A DNA stretch of 64,000 nt from Candidatus Villigracilis affinis (GCA_016718275.1 JADKEA010000020.1:456549-520548); one strand, 5' to 3'; shown: positions 41,702 through 50,877, numbered from the stretch's first letter. Translations and numbers: made by a program. Notes: generated by a model not told the origin, from the letters alone.

Positions 41702-42823
41702 TTATCCATTCCCTGCCCGCTTCGCATTATTTGACCATTGATTAAGCAATTCAGGCGCACGTGATTCAAATGAACCTTCTGCAATGTAGATCCTGATTTT
41801 TTCCATCAATCGGATCAAGGCGCGCAGATTGTGAATGGAGATCAATGTGCCAGCGAGTAGTTCTTTTGCCGCGATGAGGTGGCGGATATAAGCGCGGGTG
41901 AATGTCTTGCACGCGTAGCAATCGCAGGTCTCATCAATGGGACGTTCATCTCTTGCAAATGTGGCGTTCATCATATTAAGACGCCCTTCGGGTGCAAACG
42001 CGGAATGATGCCGCGCCAAGCGGGTCGGCAGGACGCAATCGAAAATGTCTATGCCGCGCAGGACGCCATTGATGAGGTCTTCGGGGGTGCCGACACCCAT
42101 CAGGTAACGGGGTTTGTTTTCTGGCAGCAATGGCGTGACCACATCGAGCGTGTCGTGCATTTCCTGTTTGGTCTCGCCCACCGAGAGTCCGCCGATGGCG
42201 ATGCCGGGCGTGTCGAGAGAAGCGATAAATTGCGCTGACTCAGCCCGCAGGTCCGCGTTGACGCCGCCTTGCACAATCCCGAATAAAGCCTGGTCGGGGC
42301 GCGTCTTCGCTTTAATGGAACGCTCTGCCCAACGATGGGTCCGATCCATGGCGATCTTGCTATAGGCAATATCGTTGGGGTCGGAGCATTCGTCGAAGGC
42401 CATGATGATGTCTGCGCCGAGGTTTTCCTGAATGGCGATGGATTTTTCTGGCGTGAAGCGATGCGTGGAACCGTCAATGTGGCTTTTGAAGGTTACGCCG
42501 TCATCGTCTATTTTGCGGGTGTTCGATAATGAAAAAACCTGAAAGCCGCCCGAGTCGGTCAGCATGGGGTTGGGCCACTGCATGAATTTGTGCAGCCCGC
42601 CCATGTCGCGCACGAGTTCGTCGCCGGGGCGCAGATATAAGTGATAGGTGTTGCTCAAAACCAGCGAGGCTTGAATCTCTTTGAGGTGTTCGGGTGTGAG
42701 GGTCTTAACCGTGGCCTGCGTTCCAACAGGTGCGAAGACAGGCGTGATCAGGTCGCCGTGTGGTGTTGTGAAAATCCCTGTGCGGGCGCGGTTGTTTTTG
42801 GATGTAATTTGAAAAGAGAACAT
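41702..42823 (-). CDS. tgt: tRNA-guanine transglycosylase
   Basis: A 373-residue enzyme that swaps G34 for preQ1 in tRNAs with GUN anticodons. Catalytic Asp in MLTDSGGFQVFSL and the nucleophile Asp in GIDIFDCVLPTRLARH are present, as are the zinc ligands C-x-C-x-x-C in TCDCYACKTFTRAY and the late His of LISIHNL. The start is put at 42823 (MFSFQITSK, the usual N-terminus). TATAAT ends only six bases upstream, so the mRNA probably begins at the ATG. The ATG at 42892 would be upstream of this promoter. Confidence 0.97.
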   Translation of the reverse strand: MFSFQITSKNNRARTGIFTTPHGDLITPVFAPVGTQATVKTLTPEHLKEIQASLVLSNTYHLYLRPGDELVRDMGGLHKFMQWPNPMLTDSGGFQVFSLSNTRKIDDDGVTFKSHIDGSTHRFTPEKSIAIQENLGADIIMAFDECSDPNDIAYSKIAMDRTHRWAERSIKAKTRPDQALFGIVQGGVNADLRAESAQFIASLDTPGIAIGGLSVGETKQEMHDTLDVVTPLLPENKPRYLMGVGTPEDLINGVLRGIDIFDCVLPTRLARHHSAFAPEGRLNMMNATFARDERPIDETCDCYACKTFTRAYIRHLIAAKELLAGTLISIHNLRALIRLMEKIRIYIAEGSFESRAPELLNQWSNNAKRAGNG

Positions 42824-42829
42824 GCGGTG

Positions 42830-42860
42830 ATTATAAGCGATGGATTCGTCCGTCTCGCAA
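42830..42860 (-). promoter_or_regulatory. Putative leaderless promoter of tgt
   Basis: Minus strand TTGCGA (42855-42860), 19-base spacer, TATAAT (42830-42835), then six bases to the ATG. No ribosome-binding site could fit. Confidence 0.6.
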
Positions 42861-42867
42861 TGACGAA

Positions 42868-44115
42868 TCACGCAGCAGTGGCAAACAGGCACTTGAGATA
42901 CGCGCCTTCTGTAAAGCGGATCGGGTGATCGACGGCGTGACCTGTGCGCTCGATTTCGATTAAGCTGCGCCCCGCTTCTTGTGCCGACCTGTGAATGGAT
43001 TCGAAAAACGAATCAGAATCCACGCGGCTGGAGCAGGATGCCTGTACCAGTGTGCCGCCCCTCCGCAAAACGCCCAGACCAAGCTGGGTCAACTTGCGAT
43101 AGGCCGATAATGCTCCAGCAGTTTGCTTTTCACTTTGGGCAAACATGGGCGGGTCAATGATGACGACATCGAAGAGGCGTTTTTGCGATTGCATCCGCGC
43201 GAGGACTTCGAAGGCATCTTCGGCGAAGGTTTCGTGTTTGACAGATGCCACAGTGGGAAAGTGTTGATTGTGTTTCATGTTACGGATGGCAGCTTCGATG
43301 GCGGGCGGGCTTACATCCACGCTGGTCACTTCCTTTGCGCCGCCGCGCGCGGCATAGACGGAAAATCCGCCTGTGTAGGCGAATACATTTAACACGGTTT
43401 TATTTTTGGAAAGTTTTTCTACCCGCGCGCGGTTTTCACGCTGATCGAGAAAGAAGCCCGTCTTCTGCCCGTGAATGGGATCAGACTCAAAGGTGAGGCC
43501 ATTTTCTTGAAACAGGATCAGGCTTGGGGGAGTCAGATTCGTGATCGTCATCCCATCGCTCAGGTTGTGAAGAAATTCCGTCTGCTTTTGAAGTAAACGG
43601 TTGAGACGCAAAATCAAATGACTGGCTGGGCTGATTTGTGCCAACGCGTCGCAAAAACTTTTGAGATGCGGAATCCATGCGGGCGTATAAAGTTTTAGAA
43701 CGAGCGTATCGGCGTAACGATCAATGATCAAACCTGGCAATCCATCGTTCTCACCGTGGACGAGCCGATAGCCTGTGGTTTTTGTTTCTTCCAAATGCGC
43801 GCGCACAAGAGCCGCGGCGGCAAGTTTGTTTTGAAACCATTCCGTATTGATGGTTGCAGGATCGCGCGATTGCAAAATACGCACGCGAATTGGTGATGTG
43901 GGATCATATAACCCGATGGCGAGAAATCGGCGTTTATCATCGAAGATCACGGCTAAATCACCGGGCGCACCTTTGTGGCTTTGTTCGGTGATCGATTGAT
44001 CGAAGATCCACGGATGCCCCTGACGCAAAGCACGTTCTGCGGGCGGGCTGATGCGCAGCGCGATCCGCTTTGCAGACGGGCTGGGAAGTTGCGACAGAGA
44101 ATTGTTGAAATCCAT
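42868..44115 (-). CDS. RlmI-like 23S rRNA (cytosine-C5) methyltransferase
   Basis: A 415-residue SAM-dependent class I methyltransferase. An N-terminal PUA-like domain (RISPPAERALRQGHPWIFDQSI) is followed by a linker with LIIDRYADTLVLKLY and a catalytic domain containing FLDQRENRARV, the SAM motif VLNVFAYTGGFSVYAARGGAKEVTSVD and the DPP motif VVIIDPPMFAQSE. QASCSSRV near the end carries the catalytic-type Cys of RlmI/YccW enzymes. The start at 44115 (MDFNNSLSQ) lies nine bases after a TATAAT box, so its mRNA may be nearly leaderless. Its stop is 45 bases before tgt. Confidence 0.88.
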   Translation of the reverse strand: MDFNNSLSQLPSPSAKRIALRISPPAERALRQGHPWIFDQSITEQSHKGAPGDLAVIFDDKRRFLAIGLYDPTSPIRVRILQSRDPATINTEWFQNKLAAAALVRAHLEETKTTGYRLVHGENDGLPGLIIDRYADTLVLKLYTPAWIPHLKSFCDALAQISPASHLILRLNRLLQKQTEFLHNLSDGMTITNLTPPSLILFQENGLTFESDPIHGQKTGFFLDQRENRARVEKLSKNKTVLNVFAYTGGFSVYAARGGAKEVTSVDVSPPAIEAAIRNMKHNQHFPTVASVKHETFAEDAFEVLARMQSQKRLFDVVIIDPPMFAQSEKQTAGALSAYRKLTQLGLGVLRRGGTLVQASCSSRVDSDSFFESIHRSAQEAGRSLIEIERTGHAVDHPIRFTEGAYLKCLFATAA

Positions 44116-44124
44116 GATGCTGGC

Positions 44125-44130
44125 ATTATA
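44125..44130 (-). promoter_or_regulatory. TATAAT box close to the RlmI-like start
   Basis: TATAAT with upstream TG (extended -10) ends nine bases before the ATG at 44115. The -35 is poor. Confidence 0.5.
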
Positions 44131-44161
44131 CAGGTCAATCCCCCTGCCTGTATAAAATACG

Positions 44162-44566
44162 TTATCCAAATTTTTCGTGCTCTTCCATATCCATCAACAA
44201 CAAATCCAGTGCGCCTACTGAAACCTGCAATTCGCGCAGGGAGATCAACATGGATAAGATCATCAGGATCAGGGCGATGCCGAAACTCCAATTGCCGCCG
44301 AGGGTCCAGCCTGCGAAGAGGGCGAACATGCTGATCACGCAAAAAAGCAGGCTGAGCACGCCAACGATCTGCATGTTGCGGATCAGATAAATGCGATAAC
44401 GCAGGTTTGTGATCTGACCGAGCAGGTTTTCATCCTGATCCGTTTTGTATTTTTCGTGCAGATTGCGGATGATGCTGGCGAGTGTCAGAAATCGATTGGT
44501 GTAAGCAAGCATTAACAAGGAAACGGTTGGGAATAATAGGGCAGGGGTTGTAAGGGTAACGTCCAT
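44162..44566 (-). CDS. DUF2721 family membrane protein
   Basis: A 134-residue protein with three helices: TTPALLFPTVSLLMLAYTNRFL, IVGVLSLLFCVISMFALFAG and FGIALILMILSMLISLRELQVSV. The charged part between the first two (IIRNLHEKYK) and the C-terminal ELQVSVGALDLLLMDME fit the DUF2721 family, whose function is unknown. TATAAT ends seven bases before the ATG, so it may be leaderless. It lies between the HD-GYP gene and the RlmI-like gene on the same strand. Confidence 0.82.
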   Translation of the reverse strand: MDVTLTTPALLFPTVSLLMLAYTNRFLTLASIIRNLHEKYKTDQDENLLGQITNLRYRIYLIRNMQIVGVLSLLFCVISMFALFAGWTLGGNWSFGIALILMILSMLISLRELQVSVGALDLLLMDMEEHEKFG

Positions 44567-44573
44567 ATCAGGG

Positions 44574-44579
44574 ATTATA
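44574..44579 (-). promoter_or_regulatory. TATAAT box close to the DUF2721 start, inside a palindrome
   Basis: TATAAT ends seven bases before ATG 44566. CAGGGAT-TAT-ATCCCTG surrounds it, a 7-bp palindrome that could be an operator. Confidence 0.5.
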
Positions 44580-44614
44580 TCCCTGTGTAATATCGTTACA
44601 TAAATCTCTTGTTT

Positions 44615-46270
44615 TCAAAAAACACGCTTTTGCAGACTGCGTCTGTGCGCGATCTCTTCCATCACCTTTGCACGGATCTGCATCCACTCATATGACGGGA
44701 TGGCGAGAAATGCCTCGACGGCGCGCGGGTCGAACTGCCTGCCAGATTCTTCAACAATGATATCGCGTGCGGTTTCGTAGGAACATCCCTGTCGGTAGGG
44801 ACGATCCGAGGTGAGCGCATCGAAGGTGTCGGCAATTGCAAACAAACGCGCTCCGATGGGGATCTCCTCTCCACGCAAACCGTTTGGATAGCCCGTGCCG
44901 TCCCATTTTTCCTGATGACAGATCACGATCTGGATCTCCTCGCGCAGGTAGGGAATCCCAGCCAGCATGTTATATCCCGCCAATGGATGCAGATTGATGA
45001 TGTTGCGTTCCGCTTCATCGAGTGAACCAGGTTTGTGCAGCACGGCATCGGGCACGCCGATCTTTCCGATATCGTGGATGAGTGCCCCGCGGCGGATACT
45101 TTTGATGCTTTCTTTATCCAGCCCGATCTGCTGCGCAAGGCAGGCGGTGTATTCGACCACGCGGCGCGAATGTCCTTCGGTTTCTCGGTCACGCAGGTCA
45201 AGCGCGGCGGAAAGTGCATCGAGGGTCAGGTCGTAACTGGTTTGCAGGTCCGCGACGAGTTGGGCATTGTTGACCGCCAGCGCCGCGCTATCTGCAATGG
45301 AGCGGAACAGGTCGAGGTCGTCTCGGGTGAAAAGCTGTCCATCCCTTTTGTTCACCGCCTGGATCGCGCCAATGGATTTATCCTCCAACACCAGCGGCAC
45401 CGTCATCAGCGAGCGGGTGACAAAGCCCGTTTTTTCGTCCACAGACCGGGCGTGGCGCGGATCGTTCTTTGCATCCTTAATGATGATGGATTCCTGTTTG
45501 GAGACGCTTGTCCCCACGATGCTGGGAGCGTTGAGCGGTACAGCCAGCCCCATGAGTGACTCGGAGCCCGCGCCTCTGGCGAAGCGGCATCGAATGACAC
45601 CTGCTTCATCGTCCACCAGCCAGATGGATTGGGCTTCGGCATTAATGGCCTTGTTCACTTCTATAAAAATGCGGGGGATGAGTTCGTCGATATCCAGTGT
45701 CTGGTGCAGGTGGCGGCTGATCTGGTTGAGCAGTTTCTGGCGCCCGGTGGTGCGGTTATTCCGCTCGTAGAGTTGGGTGTTTTGAACAGCAAGGGCAATA
45801 TGCCTGGCTGTTTCGTGGACGAAGTCATAGTCGGAGTGGGTGAAGACTGGTGCGCCAACCTTGTTGAGGACATTGATCTCACCCAGTAGTTTACCGCGCG
45901 CCACGAGTGGGACACCGATCATGTTACGGACGTCAATATTGAAGGAAGCGCGATATGCTTTGGGGTCCATCCATTTAGATTGGAGCGGGTCCTCGATCTG
46001 CGTCAGCCTGCCCGTTGCGGTGCGATACGCAGCGACGAATTTTCGGGCGCGCATCACGCTCCCCGCCATTTTTGCAGATTGCGGTCCGATGGCGTGGACG
46101 CAGGTGATATCCACCTCGGCTTCGTTGAGCAGCCAGATCGCACTGTCTTCGCTGGCGACAGTATTTTGAATTTGGGTAAGGATGGAAAGTAGTATGGGAT
46201 CTAGTTCGGGCATGGAGGAAAATTCCTGCCCTAACTCTAAAAGGATCGATGATGGGATGAACGCGGCCAT
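44615..46270 (-). CDS. GAF-GAF-HD-GYP protein, putative c-di-GMP phosphodiesterase
   Basis: A 551-residue soluble sensor enzyme. Two GAF domains (about 15-165 and 175-330, the second with LLNQISRHLHQTLDIDELIPRIF and GAIQAVNKRDGQLFTRDDLDLF) precede an HD-GYP domain (about 345-525). The metal motif HDIGKIG, the helix H-S-R-R-V-V-E-Y and the HQEKWDGTGYP motif are intact, so c-di-GMP hydrolysis is likely. The start at 46270 has GGAG. The ligand of the GAF domains is unknown. With the PilZ protein at 10535 it shows c-di-GMP signalling in this organism. Confidence 0.93.
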   Translation of the reverse strand: MAAFIPSSILLELGQEFSSMPELDPILLSILTQIQNTVASEDSAIWLLNEAEVDITCVHAIGPQSAKMAGSVMRARKFVAAYRTATGRLTQIEDPLQSKWMDPKAYRASFNIDVRNMIGVPLVARGKLLGEINVLNKVGAPVFTHSDYDFVHETARHIALAVQNTQLYERNNRTTGRQKLLNQISRHLHQTLDIDELIPRIFIEVNKAINAEAQSIWLVDDEAGVIRCRFARGAGSESLMGLAVPLNAPSIVGTSVSKQESIIIKDAKNDPRHARSVDEKTGFVTRSLMTVPLVLEDKSIGAIQAVNKRDGQLFTRDDLDLFRSIADSAALAVNNAQLVADLQTSYDLTLDALSAALDLRDRETEGHSRRVVEYTACLAQQIGLDKESIKSIRRGALIHDIGKIGVPDAVLHKPGSLDEAERNIINLHPLAGYNMLAGIPYLREEIQIVICHQEKWDGTGYPNGLRGEEIPIGARLFAIADTFDALTSDRPYRQGCSYETARDIIVEESGRQFDPRAVEAFLAIPSYEWMQIRAKVMEEIAHRRSLQKRVF

Positions 46271-46401
46271 AAAATTCTCCACAACCAATAAGAAGGACGA
46301 CGTCAGTGTGTTTCCAGTATACTGCGGTTTGAATCAAATAAAAAGTAGGTCGTAAATTTAGAGCCTGTCAAACTGGCTTGTAGTTCAGACTTTTTACACA
46401 A

Positions 46402-46434
46402 TCCCGAAGAGATGGCATGATTCTCGTTTCGGGA
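46402..46434. repeat. Imperfect hairpin ahead of the transposase remnant
   Basis: TCCCGAA (46402-46408) pairs with TTCGGGA (46428-46434), with GAGA/TCTC pairing inside. It stands just upstream of the transposase start and may be a REP-like target of the enzyme. Confidence 0.55.
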
Positions 46435-46446
46435 ATGGAGGAAACC

Positions 46447-46762
46447 ATGGCAGGGACATATACCCAGATTTACATTCAAGTCATTTTTGCAGTGCAGGGG
46501 AGGCAAGACCTGCTAAGCAAGGATTGGCGGGACGAAGTGTTCAATTACATGGCGGGTATCATCAAAAACAAGGGACAAAAGCCCATCATCGTCAACGAGG
46601 TGGACGACCATGTCCACGCATTGTGGGACTTAAACCCGCAATAGCATTATCCGACCTCGTAAGAGATATCAAGAACAACATCACACCAAATATACATTTC
46701 AGGACGAATATATGGGCTTCCTCAAATTCGAGATCGAACATAATAGACTTTATCGGAAATAA
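46447..46762 (+). pseudogene. Remnant of an IS200/REP-associated tyrosine transposase
   Basis: The first frame reads MAGTYTQIYIQVIFAVQGRQ and reaches VNEVDDHVHAL; the H-x-H metal motif is present. It then shifts frame (a T seems lost near 46620: CATTGTGGG for expected CATTTGTGGG), and continues GLKPAIALSDLVRDIKNN in the second frame. After this it jumps to QDEYMGFLKFEIEHNRLYRK and stops at 46762. Roughly the middle third, with the catalytic Tyr region, is missing. So it is a frameshifted, internally deleted Y1 transposase (TnpA/RAYT type), inactive. Confidence 0.8.
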
Positions 46763-46852
46763 CCGACGGGACTATAAAATGCCCTTGAAAATCGGCTTTT
46801 TTATGCCAAAATCCTTAATACCGATAACGTCTAATGTATAATATTTATTTGG

Positions 46853-47284
46853 ATGGACACAATGAAAAACGCTTTTATCAAATGGTTCATGAAGATCAAT
46901 GCCTTCTTCATTCGCATCTCACGCGGACGGGTTGGCACACAACTCGGCTCGCAAAACATCCTGGTCTTGAATACGGTCGGGCGAAAATCAGGACAGATGC
47001 GTAGCATCCCAATTGCATACTTCTTCCACGAAGGCAAGTATCTCATTGTCGAATCCAACTGGGGCAAGGATAACCATGCCGATTGGTATTTCAACCTGCA
47101 AAGTCAACCGCAAGCTACCCTCGAAGTAAAAGGTAAAACGATCAGCACCAACGCGAGGTTCGCCGAAAGAGAGGAATACGCCCGTCTGTGGGATTACCTT
47201 ACCAAAAAGCATCCTCCCTATTTGGAGTATCAGAAGATGACGAAGAGAAAAATCCCGATTGCAATCTTTGAAGAAATCAGTTAA
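46853..47284 (+). CDS. Deazaflavin-dependent nitroreductase-type protein
   Basis: A 143-residue protein of the F420-binding nitroreductase/quinone reductase (DDN) superfamily, split beta-barrel. ILVLNTVGRKSGQMRSIPIAYF, then YLIVESNWGKDNHADWYFNLQSQPQATLEVKG, match the family's flavin-binding segments. F420 is the usual cofactor; the window has no F420 biosynthesis genes, so cofactor use is inferred from the family. Start 46853 or 46862 are both possible. A terminator follows. It may have been separated from its promoter by the adjacent transposase remnant. Confidence 0.85.
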   Translation: MDTMKNAFIKWFMKINAFFIRISRGRVGTQLGSQNILVLNTVGRKSGQMRSIPIAYFFHEGKYLIVESNWGKDNHADWYFNLQSQPQATLEVKGKTISTNARFAEREEYARLWDYLTKKHPPYLEYQKMTKRKIPIAIFEEIS

Positions 47285-47286
47285 TA

Positions 47287-47327
47287 AAGGGTTCATAGGT
47301 CTTACTGACCTACGAGCCCTTATTTTT
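47287..47327 (+). terminator. Intrinsic terminator after the reductase gene
   Basis: AAGGGTTCATAGGTC (47287-47301) pairs with GACCTACGAGCCCTT (47307-47321) with two imperfect positions, then TATTTTT. Confidence 0.8.
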
Positions 47328-47426
47328 AATTAAGACACCCTATGATAGAATCCAACAACTAAAACAAAGGACGCCTTGGGGGAGCATGAGCCTTTGCAGA
47401 TAACTATTTATTTTGGAGAATAATTT

Positions 47427-49118
47427 ATGCCTCGAAGGAGTCTCGCTCGTCTATATAAAGACGAGTTTTCAGGGTATTCGTTTGCCAGTTTTCAAAAAGA
47501 CCTGATCGCGGGTCTATCCGTTGCGGCGGTGGCGTTGCCATTGGCATTGGCTTTTGGCGCAGGGTCAGGCGCGGGCGCAGCAGCGGGACTCATCACCTCC
47601 ATCATCGGCGGACTTGTCATCGGTGCATTGGGCGGCGCACCATATCAGATCAGCGGCGCGAAAGCCGTCACCAGCGTAGTGCTGATCGTACTCGTCAATC
47701 GCTACGGACTCGAAGGCATGTGGTTCGCCACCCTCTTCTCAGGGTTGCTCATGCTCACCATCGGTCTCCTCAAACTTGGCCGCTTCATCGCCTTCATCCC
47801 CGCGCCCGTCATTCGCGGTTTCACCCTCGGCATCGCCCTCATCATTATCATCCGCCAAATGGACAATCTGCTCGGCATCCACACCCCCACTACCGAAACC
47901 GCCGCGCAAAAACTTATTGGATATTTCAACGAAAGCTTCGTCATAAATCCGCAAGCCATTATCCTGGGACTCGTCGTGATAGCGACCATGCTGCTCTGGC
48001 CGAAAAAATGGAATCAATATTTCCCATCCTCCCTCGCTGGACTGATTCTTTCCACGCTTCTTAATTTAACTGCGGGCTGGTCAGTCACGACCATCACTTC
48101 CATCCCCCGGACATTGATCCTCGAACAGCACCTCGACCTCACCAAAATTCCGTGGGCGAATCTCTCCGATTTCATCGCCCCAGCATTGACCCTCACCGCA
48201 CTTGGCTCCATTGAAGCCTTCCTCTGCGGCGCACTTGGCTCAAACATGACAGGCGTACGTCTGCAAGTGAATCAACAACTCATCGGGCAGGGACTCGGCA
48301 ACATTACCCTGCCTTTCTTCGGCGCAATTCCAACAACCTCCGCGATGATCCGCACCAGGGTCGCTATTCAATCAGGCGCGCAGACGCGTTTGGTCAGCAT
48401 CTTTCAAGCCATCTTTTTATTGATCGCCATGTTCCTCTTCGCCCCATTCCTCGAGCGGATTCCTTTGGCTGCATTGGCAGGGCTTCTCATGGTGGTCGCC
48501 ATCCGCTCCAATGAATGGAGCGCGATCAAGCGCATCTTTGCCAAGCGCTTCAAGACCGATATGATCGCCTTCAGCATTGCTATGCTGGCCACCGTTGTTC
48601 TCAGTCTCACGGATGCAATTCTGCTTGGCACATTCCTTGCAGGAGCCGTATTCCTCAACAAGATCGCCAGCATTGATATCAATCTTCAGGATGTAGATGT
48701 TGACCGTCTCAAACAACGCGGCATTGAAACGGCTGGCAAATGTAAACATATCCGCGTGGCATTTCTCACGGGGCCATTGTTCTTCGCGGCCACAGGTCAA
48801 TTTGATGAGGCCTTCGCCAATTTGAAAGACACGCACGCATTGATATTGTCCATGCGCGGCGTGCCGTTAATTGACACGGAAGGTCTGGAGGAAATTCAAC
48901 GCTTGCACGAAAGACTCCACAAACAGGGCGGTACGCTCATGTTCGCAGGAGTCCACGACAACGCGCGTGCCATGATGGAGCGCGATGGTCTCGTACAAAT
49001 TATCGGCAAGGAAAATTTCTTTTGGTCCAGCGATCAGGCCATCGTCGAGGCAGAGAGGCGCGATTGCGCATTTTGTGCGTCGGAAGTCATCGAGTCGCCT
49101 GAAAATGCAGCGACGTAA
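47427..49118 (+). CDS. SulP family anion transporter with STAS domain (copy 1)
   Basis: A 563-residue SLC26/SulP transporter with about 12-14 helices and a C-terminal STAS domain (about 425-535, ending in an LILSMRGVPLIDTEGLEEIQRLHERL helix). It is a tandem duplicate of the next gene (MPRRSLxRLY, DLxAGLxVAAVALPLALAFG, GGAPYQISG in both). The important TM3 motif, normally SGPTGA, is SGAKAVTS here, so substrate choice may differ. The tail has C-A-F-C. Transport of sulfate, bicarbonate or another anion with Na+ or H+ is possible. TGGAG lies before the start. Confidence 0.93.
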   Translation: MPRRSLARLYKDEFSGYSFASFQKDLIAGLSVAAVALPLALAFGAGSGAGAAAGLITSIIGGLVIGALGGAPYQISGAKAVTSVVLIVLVNRYGLEGMWFATLFSGLLMLTIGLLKLGRFIAFIPAPVIRGFTLGIALIIIIRQMDNLLGIHTPTTETAAQKLIGYFNESFVINPQAIILGLVVIATMLLWPKKWNQYFPSSLAGLILSTLLNLTAGWSVTTITSIPRTLILEQHLDLTKIPWANLSDFIAPALTLTALGSIEAFLCGALGSNMTGVRLQVNQQLIGQGLGNITLPFFGAIPTTSAMIRTRVAIQSGAQTRLVSIFQAIFLLIAMFLFAPFLERIPLAALAGLLMVVAIRSNEWSAIKRIFAKRFKTDMIAFSIAMLATVVLSLTDAILLGTFLAGAVFLNKIASIDINLQDVDVDRLKQRGIETAGKCKHIRVAFLTGPLFFAATGQFDEAFANLKDTHALILSMRGVPLIDTEGLEEIQRLHERLHKQGGTLMFAGVHDNARAMMERDGLVQIIGKENFFWSSDQAIVEAERRDCAFCASEVIESPENAAT

Positions 49119-49173
49119 AATTCCATTAACAAACAACAGCAATTGGAGATAAGATTACATTGGAGAAATAAAC

Positions 49174-50853
49174 ATGCCGCGAAGAAGCCTTGTGCGATTG
49201 TATCAAGATGAGTTCACAAATTATTCACCCGCAAAATTTCAACAGGATCTGCTTGCAGGTTTGACCGTTGCCGCAGTTGCGCTTCCATTGGCACTGGCAT
49301 TTGGTGTTGCATCAGGAGCCAGCGCGGCGGCGGGAATGGTCACTGCCATTCTTGCAGGCTTTATTATGGGGTTGCTCGGCGGCGCGCCATATCAGATCAG
49401 CGGACCAACGGGGGCGATGTCTGCGGTGTTGATCGTGCTCGTCACGCGTTACGGGCTGGAAGGTATTTGGGTGGCGGGGTTATTTTCTGGCTTTTTGCTT
49501 TTGATGATCGGCATCATGCGTCTGGGCCGCTTCATTGCATTCATCCCCGCGCCAGTCATCAGCGGATTTACCTCTGGCATCGCGCTCATCATTTTCATCG
49601 GCCAGATCGATAACTTTTTCGGTGTCAAAACTGCGGCCACTGAAACCGCCGCACAAAAATTCATTGGATATTTAAACACACCATTTATACCCGACTGGCA
49701 TGCCGTTGCGCTTGCATTGATCGTGATCGGGTCGATGCTGTTCTGGCCTGCCAAATGGAATGCGCGTTTTCCTGCCTCCCTTCTTGGAATCATCCTTGCC
49801 ACGCTTCTTAATTGGATTTTGAGTTGGCCAGTCTCGATGATCGGAGTCATCCCTCAAACCTTGTTCCTCGAACAACGCCTGACCCTTGCAAATATTCCCT
49901 GGGAGAATCTTTCTGATTTCATCGCCCCTACGTTGACGATCACCGCGCTCGGCGCAGTTGAATCGTTGTTGTGCGGCGCGGTTGGCTCGAATATGACGGG
50001 CGTGCGCCTGCAGGCGAATCAGGAACTCATCGCGCAGGGCATCGGTAATATGGTGATTCCATTCTTCGGCGGAGTCCCTGCCACGGCGGCTATTGCACGC
50101 TCCAGTGTAGGGATCAAATCAGGCGGGCAGACTCGTTTGGTGAGTGTGATCCATGCCGTTGGGATTTTGCTTTCGATGTTCCTTCTCACCGCTTTCATGG
50201 AGCGGATTCCGCTTGCGGCGCTGGCTGGCGTATTGATGGTCACTGCCGTGCGCATGAACGAATGGGACGCGATCAAATTCATTTTTGGCAAGCGTTTCAA
50301 GACCGATATGATCGCTTTCACCATCACTATGCTGGCCACCATCGTGCTCGACCTGACGCAGGCCATCCTGATCGGCTCATTTCTTGCGGGCGCGGTATTC
50401 CTCAACAAAATTGCCAGCATCGATATCACTGTACAGGATGTGGACATCAAGCGATTACGGGAGAAAGGAATTGAAACCGATGGGCATTGCAGGCACGTGC
50501 GCGTGGCCTTTCTCACGGGTCCGCTTTTTTTCGCGGCAACGGGTCAATTCAACGAGGCTTTTTCCAACCTGAAAGAGACTCACGCTCTCATTCTTTCGAT
50601 GCGCGGCGTGTCACTGATCGATACCGCGGGGATCGAAGCCATTCACCGCCTGCATGAGCGGCTTCACAAGCAGGGCGGCACGCTCATGTTCGCAGGCCTG
50701 CACGACAACGCCAAACAAATGATGGAGCGCGGCGGGTTGGTGGAAACCATCGGCGAGCGGAATTTCTTCTGGTCGAGCGATCAGGCCATTGTCGAAGCGG
50801 AGCGGCGGGGTTGTAAGTTCTGTCGAACCCGCCATAAATTCCACGCGGTATAA
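49174..50853 (+). CDS. SulP family anion transporter with STAS domain (copy 2)
   Basis: A 559-residue paralogue of the preceding protein, with the same start and STAS end (RGVSLIDTAGIEAIHRLHERL). It keeps the normal TM3 motif SGPTGAMSAV, unlike copy 1. The C-terminus carries C-K-F-C. The two genes are 55 bases apart and close by a strong terminator, so they are one transcript from a recent-to-moderately old tandem duplication. Substrate unknown, as above. Confidence 0.93.
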   Translation: MPRRSLVRLYQDEFTNYSPAKFQQDLLAGLTVAAVALPLALAFGVASGASAAAGMVTAILAGFIMGLLGGAPYQISGPTGAMSAVLIVLVTRYGLEGIWVAGLFSGFLLLMIGIMRLGRFIAFIPAPVISGFTSGIALIIFIGQIDNFFGVKTAATETAAQKFIGYLNTPFIPDWHAVALALIVIGSMLFWPAKWNARFPASLLGIILATLLNWILSWPVSMIGVIPQTLFLEQRLTLANIPWENLSDFIAPTLTITALGAVESLLCGAVGSNMTGVRLQANQELIAQGIGNMVIPFFGGVPATAAIARSSVGIKSGGQTRLVSVIHAVGILLSMFLLTAFMERIPLAALAGVLMVTAVRMNEWDAIKFIFGKRFKTDMIAFTITMLATIVLDLTQAILIGSFLAGAVFLNKIASIDITVQDVDIKRLREKGIETDGHCRHVRVAFLTGPLFFAATGQFNEAFSNLKETHALILSMRGVSLIDTAGIEAIHRLHERLHKQGGTLMFAGLHDNAKQMMERGGLVETIGERNFFWSSDQAIVEAERRGCKFCRTRHKFHAV

Positions 50854-50877
50854 TCTTAACAAGCCCACAAAGAACAT

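Noticed and set aside
46524..46841. Separate small protein after the transposase start
   Set aside because: Its first part is the frame-shifted continuation of the transposase (GLKPAIALSDLVRDIKNN), so it belongs to the remnant.
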